NCBI RefSeq assembly: GCF_036850765.1
Contig: NC_089494.1
Coordinates: 53,523,809 to 53,587,808 of the forward strand
Reading direction: 5' to 3'
Origin: Saccopteryx bilineata
Taxonomy: Eukaryota > Chordata > Mammalia > Chiroptera > Emballonuridae
Length of the DNA: 64,000 nt
Position numbers and translations under genes: made by a program. Shown here piece by piece: positions 23,510-35,015 of the stretch (positions are counted from its first letter, which is position 1; every line of letters starts with the position of its first letter). The notes under the pieces were generated by a model that worked only from the letters and a program-made list of their open reading frames with translations, searched no databases and was not told where the DNA came from.

Positions 23510-23712
23510 CAGAGGTCCCCAAACTTTTTACATGGGGGGGGCCAGTTCACTGTCCCTCAGACCATTGGAGGGCCGCCACATACACTGCTCCTCTCACTGA
23601 CCACCAATGAAAGAGGTGCCCCTTCTGGAAGTGTGTGTGTGTGTGGGGGGGGAGGGATAAATGGCCTCAGGGGGCTGCATGCAGCCCGCAGGCCATAGTT
23701 TGGGGACACCTG
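23510..23712 (+). mobile_element. hAT-like non-autonomous DNA transposon
   Basis: Ends CAGAGGTCCCCAAAC and GTTTGGGGACACCTG are inverted repeats. The interior contains the ATAAATGGCCTCAGGGGG block shared with 1-83. The 8-bp flanks do not match well, so the insertion is old or the family call is imperfect. Confidence 0.6.
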
Positions 23713-25023
23713 CAGGCTAGAACAAAGGCAGAGATCCTTGAGTGTCATTGGTTAATTGTCTTTAGTAGCTGTAGAGCCCTAAAATTTTGCTCTAATCACT
23801 TGCATGATTTGTATGAGTCAGTATTTGACTTGTGTGAGTCAGTTCCTCAGAACATATGTGTATTCAGTAAGTTACTGCTCTTTGATGAGATAGCACAGTC
23901 ACATGAGAGCACAACCTCCATGAAGAACTAGTTGACAAATACAGTGCCTGTTGCTTTGTTGACCCCTGATTTCGTCTTGATGGAAAGTAAATGTTCCCTA
24001 TTCAGGGACAGAATTAGGAAAATGGAAAAGTCCGTCAAACTTATACTCCAGGGTCTTAACTTTCTCTTTACATATCTTTTCTTCACCCTTAGTAATAACT
24101 GACTTATCCTATTGGGGTCTGGTGCCCTCATGGTCTGGCTGCAGAGCCCCCTACCAACTTTGCCTTCATAGCTTTATTCACCCTACAAAATGAATAACAC
24201 TTTGAAATATTTATAAATAAACTCTATAATCAACAAACTTCAGCATTCAGAGCACTTTAGCAGTAGGAGTTTAATATTCTAAATCACTAGTAGAGTACAA
24301 AAAGCAAATAGAACTTAAAATTTTTCAGTCCATCTATCAGAAGGCTGACCCTGCATGTATCTGCCAAATGCCCAAGTCCTAATATTGCCATCCAGCATTC
24401 CATAACATTTACTCATGGACGGTAAACCATCACAATGTCTTTTTCAAGCCCACGTTATCATTTTTAGGTCAAACAAAAAACTTATATAGTTTGAAAATAC
24501 ATTTATTAAAATATCAGATAGCAGCCCTTTGACAATAAAAGCAATCAGTTCTATCTGCATATTTCAAATAATTATCCCCAATATCACATTTCCCATGAAG
24601 TTTGTGAGTAGCTTTATTTCTATTTGAACAATAGTAATATCATTATTTATATTTTAACAAAACTATCAATAATATTATTCTTTTACCTTATTCTCAACAC
24701 GTTAAAAATCAAATCCATAATAACGTTCAAGTCTGTTTTTATGTGTGGCACCAAAGTCTTCTTTTCATTCAGGATTGAAGCCCAAGAGTTAATTTCATTT
24801 CACTTCCAGCTGTCCTCCACACTGCTGACCAATTAAGCTTTCAAAAGATCAATTCCTGTCATGTCAATTCCTTGCTAGAAAAGAGAAAATAAAAAGAGCC
24901 AATGCCTCTGTATTACATTAAATTAACTACCGAACCCTTTTCCTGTAGTTTAACACCATCCAAGATATGCATTAGACATTGTAAACACCTTTCATTTGCA
25001 CAGCTCTGTATTTTTGCTATTAT
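23713..25023 (+). other. PDE1A intron, no recognised element
   Basis: AT-rich DNA without a supported gene or repeat. Confidence 0.45.
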
Positions 25024-25037
25024 GAATTGTGCTTCTT

Positions 25038-25247
25038 TTTTTAAAAAATTTTTTTTATTTATTAATTTGAGAGAGAGGAGAAAGAGGGGAGAGAAGGAGC
25101 TGGGAGAGGCAGGGAGGAAGAGTGGGAAGCATCCATTCACAGCAGTTGCCTCTTATTTGTGCCTTGACCAGGAAACCTGGGGTTTCGAACTAGTGACCTC
25201 AGCATTCCAGGTCAGTGCCTTATCCACTGTGCCACCACAGGTCAGGA
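25038..25247 (-). mobile_element. Short tRNA-type SINE (type 3)
   Basis: Reversed copy, with a GAGAGAGGAGAAAGAGG stretch, GGGGTTTCGAAC and CTGTGCCACCACAGGTCAGG. TSD GAATTGTGCTTCTT / GAATTATGCTTCTT at 25024-25037 and 25248-25261. Confidence 0.9.
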
Positions 25248-25994
25248 GAATTATGCTTCTTATTAACTAACATTTGATGACTATTTACTAAATATTAGGC
25301 CCTGTTCTTAGGTCTCACACACATTATCTTAGATTATCTTAGCTTATTCCATGTAATAGATACCATTGCGTCTTTATTCCTAAAATGAGTAAACCAAAAT
25401 TACTAGGTTAGGTAACAGAAGAGGGAAATTGATTTTAGCCAGAGCTGTGATATGTCTGAAGTACAGAGATGGCCGGCTAGACAGTAGTGATCAAATACTG
25501 TGTCTTGTCACTCCATGGCTAATGGTCCTAATAATTCTCTTTCATCTGTCCCTTAAGCTGGGTATAAATATTATATTAAATGTAATGAATGTTGTTATTC
25601 TTTAGGGGAATGAGGACAGTTGCTGTGAGGGTTCACAGAAATTCTATTCCCTATTTTCTTTAAGTCATAACATGATAAAATGTTTCTGTTTGTAGCTACT
25701 TCTTTGGCAACCATATCTAGATTTTTCTGAACAATTCTGATTGTAAACTTTCACCCTCATAATCAGAGGCATGCTTTAGAGGAAATGCACCAGAAATCAC
25801 TGTCAATAAAACATAAAAAGCAATAAAACATACTGACGTAATGTTGTAACGATCTTGATTAAAGGTGTTAGAGGAGGAGAGCGAGTGGAAACTCCAGGTC
25901 CTCAGACAGATGTTGCAATCTTCCACGGACGTCATAACCAAGAGAAAGTGAAGAGCCCTCCTTTTTATCTCCTGTTTTGTAACCTGATTATATG

Positions 25995-26189
25995 TATTTT
26001 TTTAATTGAAAGATTTTATTTATTCATTTTTAGAGGGAGGAAAGAGAGAAGGAGAAAGGGGAAGAGTGGAAAGCACCAACTCATAGTAGTTGCTTGTCAT
26101 ATGAGCCTTGACCAGGCAAACTCAGGGTTTCGAATTAAAGATCTCAGCATTCCAGATCAATGTTCTAGCCATTGTGCCACCACAGGTCA
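25995..26189 (-). mobile_element. Short tRNA-type SINE (type 3), older copy
   Basis: Same layout as 25038-25247 but more diverged, ending TTGTGCCACCACAGGTCAT. The flanks CTGATTATATGT and CTGACTATGT are an imperfect TSD. Confidence 0.8.
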
Positions 26190-26199
26190 TACTGACTAT

Positions 26200-27076
26200 G
26201 TTTCTTAATCTGTGACATTATGCAAGGCCAGTATATTATGTGACATATACTCCTTGAAGGTATACAACCAATAGCTTAGGAGAAAATCTCAAAGCATTCT
26301 TTCGAGTGACCAGACAATCTATGTGAACAGGCACAAGTGAAGTATTCTCTCTGTTTCTTTTGTAAACACATCCCCTTAAATGCAAAGAAAAGAGCCAACG
26401 TTGATAAACTTTGTGATAATAAAGTTTTACTGAGGGCAGCCATCTTTATTTTAGGAGATAAAAATCTACTATAATCATCCCTTTGAATGTTAAACCCAAA
26501 CATTTAAATGGAATTTTTTAACATATGTGATCAGTTAATCTATTATAAATAAGAGTAAATAGCATGACAAAAAAGTCATTGACATTTAAATTTTCCCCAG
26601 AAAATATTACAATAAAATTATTCGTACAGAATTTAAGAAATGTTAAAAATACTCTTCATCACTTACTTGTGGGAGATTCAAAGAAAAATTGGTTAATATG
26701 TAGAAATATGTTTCAAAATGCTCATATACTTTTAATTTTTAAAAAGTCTAATTAAGAATTCTTGATACTGAAGATCTGCTGCTGAAAATTCCAAAGCGCA
26801 AGGTGTCCCCTTTAAATCAAAGGGTTGTATTACCAAAGCAGAGTCTCCACATGCTAAAAACGTTTATTTCATTTTTCTTTTGCACTATGTTCCCCAAACA
26901 GACTATCTGAGTAGAATTATATAAACGGAGACTACAGCTTTTGGTTTTATCAATATCAATAAATACATAGTGTCAATTAAGAAATGAAAGATGAGACTTT
27001 TGGCTTTGAATCTAGACTGCTTGTTATCTGAGTTTCTGCAAACCAAGTCTGTACTAATAGGCTTTCTTTTCTGCAG
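26200..27076 (+). other. PDE1A intron up to QSQIGF exon
   Basis: No element recognised. The end holds the pyrimidine-rich acceptor tract (GGCTTTCTTTTCTGCAG). Confidence 0.5.
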
Positions 27077-27158
27077 GGAGATAAAGAAGCTGAATTAGGA
27101 CTTCCATTTTCCCCACTTTGTGATCGGAAGTCAACGATGGTGGCCCAGTCACAAATAG
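27077..27158 (+). CDS. PDE1A: PDE1A exon: invariant glutamine (QSQIGF) segment
   Basis: This 82-bp exon encodes GDKEAELGLPFSPLCDRKST and then MVAQSQI, ending with one G of the following Gly codon. The Gln in SQIGF is the invariant purine-contacting residue of phosphodiesterases, which in PDE1 accommodates both cAMP and cGMP. The FSPLCDRK loop and that Gln are unchanged from the family, so the enzyme should keep its dual-substrate pocket. The acceptor is TTCTGCAG and the donor GTAATG. The preceding intron is about 12.1 kb and packed with SINEs, none of which touches the exon or its splice sites. Confidence 0.95.
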
Positions 27159-28518
27159 GTAATGCTGAGCTCAGTGGTCACAGAGAATGGGCGTGTGACT
27201 TGTCAGTTTTCAAATGGATACATCATGCTGTTCAAAAGAGAGCATCCATATATATATATAACTCACTCCATGTTTATGATAAATGTGTTCTTCAGACACA
27301 TTTATATGGAGCTAAATCATAGAAATTATTAAAACATTCTCCCACAATGAATTCAACAAAGCAGCATTAGTAAATGTAATTATTATTTTGTTTGTAATCT
27401 TTTTACAAAAAAGAGAGGACTTTAATCTGTGGGAAAGACAGCCTTTTTTGTGGTTTTGTGGCCGATTATTTTCTGTAATATAGCCTTCTGAATATAGAGA
27501 AATTTAATGAAAATATTAATATGTCTGCCCTGTTATCATTAACTTTGCATAATATACTAGTTCATATTCTTTTGAAAAATTTTCTTATGAAATGAATAGA
27601 TAAGCCAACAATAAGAAGTTTATAAAATAATATTGCGCCCAGCCGTATTTATTCTTTTCATTTGTACTTGGGTTGGAGATATAAAGTCCTGCCCATTATG
27701 AAAACATATTATTGTTATGCTGCATATTTCAAATATTTGTATTAGCTATTCCCTGAAACAGCATCTTTTTTCCTTCATAACTATCAGATGGCGGCCTTAC
27801 CTCTCTACCTGCTCTGGTACCCCTCCTACAAATTGGGGGTCAGCTGTAAGAAAGCTTCTTGCTCTGACCTTTCCCCCTCTTCCCCCTACAGCAGTTACGA
27901 CAGCTACTTTTCTAGATACTATATGACACAAGTACCTATTATGCAGGTGTGAGTGTGGCAGGCTAAGGACCTCCTCAGGCAACCTGGGAAGAATGGAAAT
28001 TTCTGAGACTTGTTGCTTTAATATAAATCGCTGCTATGTTCATCTAGGTGACCTCTTATTTAACATTTTCCATATACCAGATGTTTAAATCCATAGCCAA
28101 CACTAAAAATAACATCCTGACCAGCCAATTGGCATTGCTTTGACTTGAAGGGACCAATTAAAACACAAAACTGTTGAAGTATTTTTTTAATTAAAAATGT
28201 ACTTCAATGTATTCTATGACTAACCCTGTTATTTGAAATAGGAATTACTTTTCTCCAAGTCTCTGGTGGATGGACTATTCTTCAAACGTTGTTTGGGACA
28301 CTATTACCTAAAAAGCCTCCTTCTGGATATTCTCATATATTCAGATGGTGGCAGTCCATTGCTTCCAGGTGTGTTTCAGGCAGCAAGTACTAGATTTCCA
28401 GCACCACACCTCTCCTGGGACCCTGCGGTGTTGAATGTACACAATGCTTAGAGTAGGTTGCCCCCACCCCAGACTCTAGGTGGTAGGTGCCCTCTTCTCT
28501 CTATGTGTCATTTTCTGT
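27159..28518 (+). other. PDE1A intron, no recognised element
   Basis: AT-rich at first, less so around 27780-27980. No gene or clear repeat. Confidence 0.45.
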
Positions 28519-28534
28519 CTTGATGAGTACTTTA

Positions 28535-28934
28535 TTTTTATTTTATTTATTTATTTATTTTTTTCTGAAGCTGGAAACGGGGAGAGACAGGCAGACAGAC
28601 CCCTGCATGCGCCCGACCGGGATCCACCCGGCACGCCCACCAGGGGCGACGCTCTGCCCACCAGGGGGCGATGCTCTGCCCCTCCAGGGGGTCGCTCTGC
28701 TGCGACCAGAGCCACTCTAGCGCCTGGGCAGAGGCCAAGGAGCCATCCCCAGCGCCTGGGCCATCTTTGCTCCAATGGAGCCTTGGCTGCGGGAGGGGAA
28801 GAGAGAGACAGAGAGGAAGGAAGGGGGGGTGGAGAAGCAAATGGGCGCTTCTCCTATGTGCCCTGGCCGGGAATCGAACCCGGGTCCCCCGCACGCCAGG
28901 CCGACGCTCTACCGCTGAGCCAACCGGCCAGGGC
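28535..28934 (-). mobile_element. tRNA-derived SINE (type 1), young copy
   Basis: Reversed near-consensus copy. Exact 16-bp TSD CTTGATGAGTACTTTA at 28519-28534 and 28935-28950. Overlapping frames up to 170 aa are artefacts of its GC-rich body. Confidence 0.95.
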
Positions 28935-28950
28935 CTTGATGAGTACTTTA

Positions 28951-29632
28951 AATGTAAAAGTCTTTATTCATTCTGGTATATCCAAATGGTGAGATTAATG
29001 CTGTCTGCCAGTGACGGTTGTGTTCTCTTTGCTGATTTGACAGAACACACCCACACACTGTGAACTAACCCTCTTACATCCAAAGAATAAACAGATATCT
29101 GAAATATTAACATATAGGCAGAAAACTCTGAGCAATATAATAAAAGGGAGAATAAAAGTGTTTGCCTTCTTGTTGTCTGAGAAAAAACTTCAATTTCATT
29201 TCTTTAAAGCTTCGATATTATATTTTGTTAGGCAATAATAAAATTCAACAAGTGAAAACCCTTCAGAAAGGGTAACGATCCCTCTCATTGAGAGAGAAAG
29301 ATATATTCTGTTTAGATCTGAATTTATTGTTAACAATCATTTGAGGCTGAATATTAAGTAGGAAAGCCAATACACTTGAATTAGCAATCTTACATTATCT
29401 CACTTCTACCGCTTGAGAGAATATTTTATACAGCTGTTATTCCATTTCTATCGCTTGTATTATGGGTTAAAACACATTAATAGATTAAAAACAATTGCAA
29501 GGGGTAAATAAACTAATATTATAGATGATACTTGCTATCAGGAGCATCAGAGATTCTTTATTGTTACTAATTTTAAAATTCAGTAAATTATAACATTTCA
29601 ATTTATCTTCTTTTTTTCTTTTGCTTTTTTAG
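28951..29632 (+). other. PDE1A intron up to FIDF exon
   Basis: AT-rich, no recognised repeat, ending in the acceptor tract at about 29610-29632. Confidence 0.5.
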
Positions 29633-29750
29633 GTTTTATTGATTTCATAGTGGAGCCAACATTTTCTCTTCTGACTGACTCAACAGAGAAAATTATTATT
29701 CCTCTTATAGAGGAAGACTCAAAAACAGAAAATTCTTATGGAGCAAGCAG
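29633..29750 (+). CDS. PDE1A: PDE1A exon: FIDFIVEPTFSLL, end of catalytic domain
   Basis: This 118-bp exon completes the Gly codon begun in the previous exon and encodes FIDFIVEPTFSLLTDSTEK, then IIIPLIEEDSKTENSYGAS. It leaves AG to form a Ser codon with the next exon. The FIDF and EPTF residues form the last active-site helix, where the Phe side chain stacks on the purine ring in this family. The acceptor has a long T-rich tract ending TTTTTTAG. The donor, GTTTGA, is weaker than consensus but keeps G at +5. The stretch after PLIEE differs from the human protein and is probably one residue shorter; this linker is variable in PDE1 and lies outside the catalytic core. Confidence 0.94.
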
Positions 29751-30787
29751 GTTTGATATTTTATTGTTTGCATTATTTTTCATCTTTGTATTTTCATAAC
29801 CTTTTACTTACGGTTAGCTTTATTATTTCTTACATCTACGCAAGAAATTTTTACAAACATTAGATAGTATTGCCACCTAGTGGCTAAACATGTCTTTGAG
29901 GTAATTTGATGTTCGTTACAAAAAGTATTAAAGTACTCAACAGTTTACCAGAATAGTATTCAATACCAAGGAGAATAAAATTATTTAAATTTTTATTGAA
30001 GATGTAGGTATTGTGTCCTGAATAGAGTAACATACCTGGTTGTGTTAGTTTGCTTATAAACAAATCAATCACAATGCACTTATTTTATATCAAGAAAGAT
30101 GCCTTTATCAAAGTTAGCCTTTTAAATGACATGAATACAATGAATCTATATAATATGTTACAATAAAGTCCATTATCTATAAAACTTACATTATGTCAAA
30201 CTAAATTTTTCATAGATAAATCTGTTAAAGAATATTATTTAAAATTTCCAATTGCAGAAAAATCATGCTAAAGTCTTACCTATTTGAACACACAAACTTT
30301 CCTAAAACACAGCAACAGGCTCCCTAAATGTTGCCCTAATGAGGAAACTGAGGGAATGTTCTACTGAGAAAGACCCAGATTAGCCTGGAAATTAATTGTT
30401 GGAGGAAGTGGCAGGTGCCATTGCTGACTTTGAGCTCCAGAACTGTGGTGCTCCTCTCCTGATATTCCTCAGTGGACTCACTACTAAATCAGCTCATTCC
30501 AAGCTTCTGCCACTCTCATCTGGCCTCACCACCCTGTAATATATGAGCACCCCAACCTGCTGCTTGGGGGTCCCTAACATACCCAGGAAGTCCCTGACGG
30601 AGTCCCTGGCTCTCTCCATGAAGTAAGAAAAGGAGAGAGGTGAGCAGCACTAACATGTGCTCAAAACTGCAACGGAGCACCTGCTGTCCTGTATCTCCAG
30701 CTGGTTTTGTAAAGTGTTTCAGGCTTTGCTCCCTCATCCTATACCCTGACCTTGGTATTTCCGGGTTTCTTTGGCGGTTACTGTTAG
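29751..30787 (+). other. PDE1A intron (1.0 kb), no recognised element
   Basis: Short intron without SINEs. No hidden alternative exon could be supported. Confidence 0.5.
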
Positions 30788-30975
30788 CTCAAGTACCTTT
30801 ATGGATTTACACAATGCTGACTTGTTTAGGCGATCAAATATGAAAGGCACGATGAATGACGGAACCTATTCCCCAGACTACTCTCTTGCAAGCGTGGACC
30901 TGAAGAGCTTCAAAAACAACCTGGTGGACATCATCCAGCAGAACAAGGAGAGATGGAAGGAGTTAGCTGCACAAG
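30788..30975 (+). CDS. PDE1A: PDE1A exon: C-terminal regulatory tail
   Basis: This 188-bp exon encodes SSTFMDLHNADLFRRSNMKG, then TMNDGTYSPDYSLASVDLKS and FKNNLVDIIQQNKERWKELA, AQ, with one G left over. The second half (SPDYSLASVDLKSFKNNLVDIIQQNKERWKELAAQ in total) is a strongly conserved PDE1A signature. The first half diverges clearly from the human segment I recall and is about one residue shorter. The acceptor is GTTAG with an interrupted pyrimidine tract; the donor is GTATCA. This exon is the normal branch point for alternative PDE1A C-termini. Only one of the known downstream options, at 49170, was found. The frame is intact. Confidence 0.93.
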
Positions 30976-32213
30976 GTATCATTGTTTACAGAGCCTTACT
31001 GACGTTTCTCTGCCTTAGCTCCTCTGAGATTTTGGATATTTTTACTCCTAGATTTTTATAAAATATGCAAGCCCTTGGTGGTTTTTGGACTTTAGCTACC
31101 CTTTTATTACTCATAAGAAAGTTAGTTTATCAATTAAGAGAAAGAGATTTTGCTCTGCTTATGCTACATTGACTGCAGAAGTATGTGTCCACGGGTGTTG
31201 GTGAAATGGATAAAAAGGATGGAACAATAAAATGGTGAAAAAACTTTACATGGCATAATAACCTCCTGTTAATTTCTAGAAGTACTTTTGAGTCTGTATT
31301 TTAGGCTTTGCAAGTGGGCTTTTGTGTTGCTTTAGAAATGTGACACCTAATGTCAGAGATTTGGGTGTCTGTATTTTTTTCTTTCAATTTTACTAAGTCA
31401 CTTATTTGGCTGACAGTTTTACTCATGAGGTGGGAAAGTCACCTGTAATTTAGGACCAGAGAAGAATATGACACTAGCTCTAGATATTTCTGATATATCT
31501 TCTGGCTGAAATAAATTAGTCTATTTCATTTACATGGCTTGTGAGTTAGTATCCATCATTAACTTTCATGCAGGAAATTAGTTTTCAGATCCCAGATCTG
31601 GCCCCTGCCTTCTCTCATGCTCTCTCCCATAGCTCTGTCTCGCCCAGGCTCTGTACTCCCTGCACAGTGGATTCTGGAAGTTTCTGAAAACCCCAGGGCC
31701 TTGCAGTGACTGTTTCTTCAGTCAGGGATTCTCTTGCAGGGCTGATTCCTCCTTGGCTGGCAGGTCTGTCTTAATTTTTAAGTTGAAAAACAGCATTTAA
31801 TAACTGAATTAATAAATGGCATTTTATAATTTACTCTCACATGGATCTTATGAGTTTTAGGCTATTATTATTCCCATTCCTATTTTACACATAAGGAAAC
31901 CAAAGTAGAGGGCAGTTTTATGGCTTTTCCCAAATCTCACAATTAGTAAGAGAAGGAATTAGAATTCATCCCTTCTTTCCAAATGCAATACCCTAAAACC
32001 TCATGCTAGGCAGCTGAGAAAACAAAAATAAACAAAAACAAACCAAAACAAACAAACGAAAGACCCACCCTCCCTGACCACTAAAAGTGAAGTATGTCTT
32101 CTGTCCTATTTTTCCCCATTAGAGCGCGGTTTAGCCACTTTAAAGTGATATCACTAATCCATAATCCATGATATTTGCTTATTCCTTTATTTAAAAAGGT
32201 ATTTTTTAGTATG
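30976..32213 (+). other. Start of last PDE1A intron
   Basis: I looked here for the alternative PDE1A C-terminal exon and did not find it. No clear repeat before the ERV. Confidence 0.45.
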
Positions 32214-32218
32214 GTATT

Positions 32219-32568
32219 TGTAAGATATTTTTCCCCGCCGAGAAGGAAGGAAGAGGGCTCGGAGCCGCAAAGTGTGGAATAACAAAAGGCTTTATTGAGT
32301 ACAGAGCACGCATCTCGCCCAGTGAGGTTCCCTGGCCCCGAGGAAAGATGGAGGCCAGGGAAGTCGCAAGGATTAAACCATGTGGGAGATATTTAAAGGG
32401 GTCCTCTAGGGAAGTCGAGCTAATATGACGTAGTAAAATCTCACTGGCTGGCAGATGGTCGCTGTTTTCCAAAGGGTTCCTGCGAAGCTTCTTTAGGTGC
32501 GCTTGGTTGTGGGTGGTCCTAGCCAAAGTTCCTGGGTCTGACCTTTCCCATTATCCACTGACCTTACA
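32219..32568 (-). repeat. ERV 3' LTR
   Basis: 350-bp partner of 34509-34858, about 92% identical. The differences cluster at CpG-type positions, as expected for old methylated DNA. Confidence 0.9.
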
Positions 32569-32675
32569 TTCTGACCTTTTGTGTTAAATAGAAAAGGGGC
32601 GCCGTTTATTCATCTGGCTACTTCCTGCTGATTAGGGGCATTGTAGGGAGGGGAAGGTAGTGGTTTTGAGGGGTG

Positions 32676-33050
32676 TCAGGAGGAACATCTGTGTGGCCAT
32701 GAGTTGAGAAACTTTGCAGATGCAGTCCTGTAGGATTTTAAAAAAAGGAGGAGTAATAGGGGGATTTGTAGGGTCCAGCCTTTTGGTGAGCTGGAGATGA
32801 ATGGAGTCCAGTGGTTCTGACTGCCAGTGGTCCTGTAAAGAGGCAAGCTTGAGGCAAAATTGCATGTTAGGAGTGGCATAAAAAAAGGAAGAGGGGTCCC
32901 ATCCATTCCCATAACTGAGACCTGTGAGGGAACTAGAGGTCCAGAGTGTGATGGCAAAACAGAGAAGGTAGCCCCCGTGTCCACAAGAAATGAGATGGAC
33001 TTACCCACTTGTTGCAGTATACCCTGGGTTCTCCGAGTCCAAGCCGTGTC
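32676..33050 (-). pseudogene. pro: ERV pro remnant: aspartic protease N-terminus
   Basis: Directly after the gag TAG and in the same frame, the - strand reads on to SFLVDTGATFSVL, the DTGA catalytic motif of retroviral aspartic proteases in its class I form. The frame continues without recognisable family sequence after about 32870 and stops at 32676. No flap region and no reverse transcriptase follow. The gag-TAG-pro arrangement is the gammaretroviral readthrough layout. Non-functional. Confidence 0.8.
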
Positions 33051-33392
33051 CTAGGAGTTCGAGTGATGCACCCACCTGGCTGGATTAGCCTTCCATTTGG
33101 GCGGCTTGTCCTCCACGTAGAGGCACCGAGGAAAAGCCTGTTGCCCAAAGGGGCAATCACTCCACCAGTGACTGGGCTGCTTGCAGTCAGGGCAGGGCTC
33201 AGTGGGCAGCCACCAGCAGGGGCCCTGCTGGGACCAGTGGTCCTGCTTGCCACACTTAAAGCAAGGTGCTGGTAGGATTTCTCTTTGTGGCTTGGATTTG
33301 GGTCGGGCACTTCCTATGCCTTGCCTCTGTTGTTCTACTGGCCTCAGGGTTGCCACCTGAGCCGGGGTTTGGAGTATTACCTTCTGCTGCAT
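33051..33392 (-). pseudogene. gag: ERV gag remnant: nucleocapsid zinc knuckles
   Basis: The - strand frame contains two Cys/His boxes: CFKCGKQDHW followed by a Cys at irregular spacing, and CPDCKQPSHWWSDC with the regular C-x2-C-x4-H-x4-C spacing. Two knuckles in tandem mark a retroviral nucleocapsid. The frame ends in TAG at 33051-33053, and the same frame continues into the protease. Upstream, 33426-33791 may be a matrix/p12-like remnant, but no capsid core is recognised, so most of gag is deleted. It cannot encode a functional Gag. Confidence 0.8.
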
Positions 33393-34487
33393 GTGGGCCT
33401 GGTGAACAGCCTTGGCCTGTTTCTACTAGTTGGGACTGTTAAAAACTTTAAATGCTGTGTTCACAGGTTCCGGATAGGGGTTTGGGGGTTGAGAATAAGA
33501 GGAGGGGGGCTTGTGGGGAGCCCGGCATCCAGATGTCACAGGAAACACTGGAGCCAAAGGCAGGACAGGAACTTCCTGCAAGAAAATTGGGGTTGGATGT
33601 CCTGAAAACTGGTGTAAGAGCCAATGCCAGGCTGAGAATGGCCTGATGGAGGAGGGATTTAAGAACACAGTGGAGAAGGGGAGGGGCCCCTGACCAGCAG
33701 GGGAGGAGAAAGAGAGATGGTAGTGGTGAATAAGAAACAGGATTTTGCAAAGGGAGGGGAGGTGGCTCTCAGAGGGAAGAGACCTGAGCACAAAAGAGGT
33801 CCACAGAGGGACCAGAGAAAAGTCCCAAGAGAGAGGGGTGCTCCCGGGGGTCAGACAGGAGGGAGAGAGGGTTGGGAGTCCACAGAGAAGGAAAGATCAG
33901 GAGTGGAGGTTTTAGGTGAGGTTTCTCTGGCCAGAAAAAGGCCTGTGTGGTGGAACAGGTGGCACAGAGATTAAGGACAGGTGCGTGAATAATTAGAATC
34001 CGTGTATGTAAGAGATCTCCAATCAGTTCCCAGCTTTTTTGGCAATAGTTAAATTAGTGAGGGTGTTAAAACTGAAAGTCCCTTCAGTAGGCTAATTCAG
34101 TAGGTTCTGTGGCCTGGCCACAGCGGAGAAGAAGAACAGTTTCTTCTTCTTTATGGAGGGAGATTCCTGTACCCCCACAGCCGCCCTCAGTCCTCGGAGT
34201 GGTCAGATTTGAGTATTAGCATCCTAAAACTCAAGGTCTGGCCACGGACGGAAAAGGTAAAGTGGATATGCTTGGGACGTCTCCGCAAGCACACACTCAC
34301 TCAGATGGAAAGACTTCCCTGACGTAGCTACGGTTTCGGACATGGAGTCTTGGAGGAAAGAACTCAAGGGTGGCTGGAGACAGGGGACTTACCGCACCAT
34401 GCTCCAAAGTGGGTGGAAGTTTGGAGATCCTGGTTGTTTCTCGGAGGGGATGAGGAAGAGGAGCGGTCCTTGTGGACTTCAACTCCT

Positions 34488-34505
34488 CCTGCGTTTTCAG
34501 CACCA
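34488..34505 (-). promoter_or_regulatory. ERV primer-binding site, tRNA-Phe-like
   Basis: Three bases inside the 5' LTR, the - strand reads TGGTGCTGAAAACGCAGG. The first 11 bases resemble the complement of the tRNA-Phe 3' end with one mismatch; the remainder is degraded. The primer call is tentative. Confidence 0.5.
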
Positions 34506-34508
34506 AAA

Positions 34509-34858
34509 TGTAAGGTATTTTTCCCCGCTGAGAAGGAAGGAAGAGGGCTCGGAGCCGCAAAGTGTGGAATAACAAAAGGCTTTATTGAGTACAGAGCATG
34601 CATCCCACCTGGCGAGGTTCCCTGGCCTCAAAGAAAAATGGAGGCCAGGGAAGTCACAAGGATTAAACCACGTGGGAGATATTTAAAGGGGTCCTCTAGG
34701 GAAGTTGGACTAATATGACGTGGTGAAATCTCACTGGCTGGCAGACGGTCGCTGTTTTCCAAAGGGTTCCTGTGAAGCTTCTTTAGGCGTGCTTGGTTGT
34801 GGGCAGTCCTAGCCAAAGTTCGCGGGTCTGACCTTTCCCATTATCCACCGACCTTACA
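34509..34858 (-). repeat. ERV 5' LTR
   Basis: 350 bp with TG...CA ends. On the - strand it contains a TTTAAATA box and, downstream, CAATAAAGCC as poly(A) signal, the order expected for U3 and R. Confidence 0.9.
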
Positions 34859-34863
34859 GTATT

Positions 34864-35015
34864 TATTGATTTTAGAGAGATAGAGAAAGAGAGAAACATA
34901 GATTTGTCATTCACTTATTTATGCATTCATTTGTAAATGTTTGTATGTGCTTGACTAGAGATTGAACTCCTAACCTTGGCATATTGGGATGATCGAGCTA
35001 CCTGGCCAAGGACCA
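34864..35015 (-). mobile_element. Old VES-like SINE, split at its tail by the ERV
   Basis: Reversed fragment: GATTTTAGAGAGATAGAG, TTCACTTATTTATGCATTC, then the degraded head GATCGAGCTACCTGGCCAAGG. This is the classical shorter bat VES design. The ERV target-site duplicate abuts its tail. Confidence 0.65.

Larger units (their letters stand above)
32219..34858 (-). mobile_element. Internally deleted ERV1 (gamma-like) provirus
   Basis: This 2.64-kb element is bounded by two 350-bp LTRs with a 5-bp TSD GTATT (32214-32218 and 34859-34863). On the - strand it reads 5' LTR, primer-binding site, gag remnant, protease remnant, 3' LTR. I see no reverse transcriptase, integrase or complete env, so it is defective. 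A short reading frame at 32632-32865 might be the end of env, but I cannot support that. The LTRs differ at about 28 of 350 positions by hand count, nearly all transitions. Confidence 0.9.

Noticed and set aside
33285..34718. Several + strand frames of 60-122 codons
   Set aside because: They run antisense to the ERV, whose gag and protease motifs are on the - strand.
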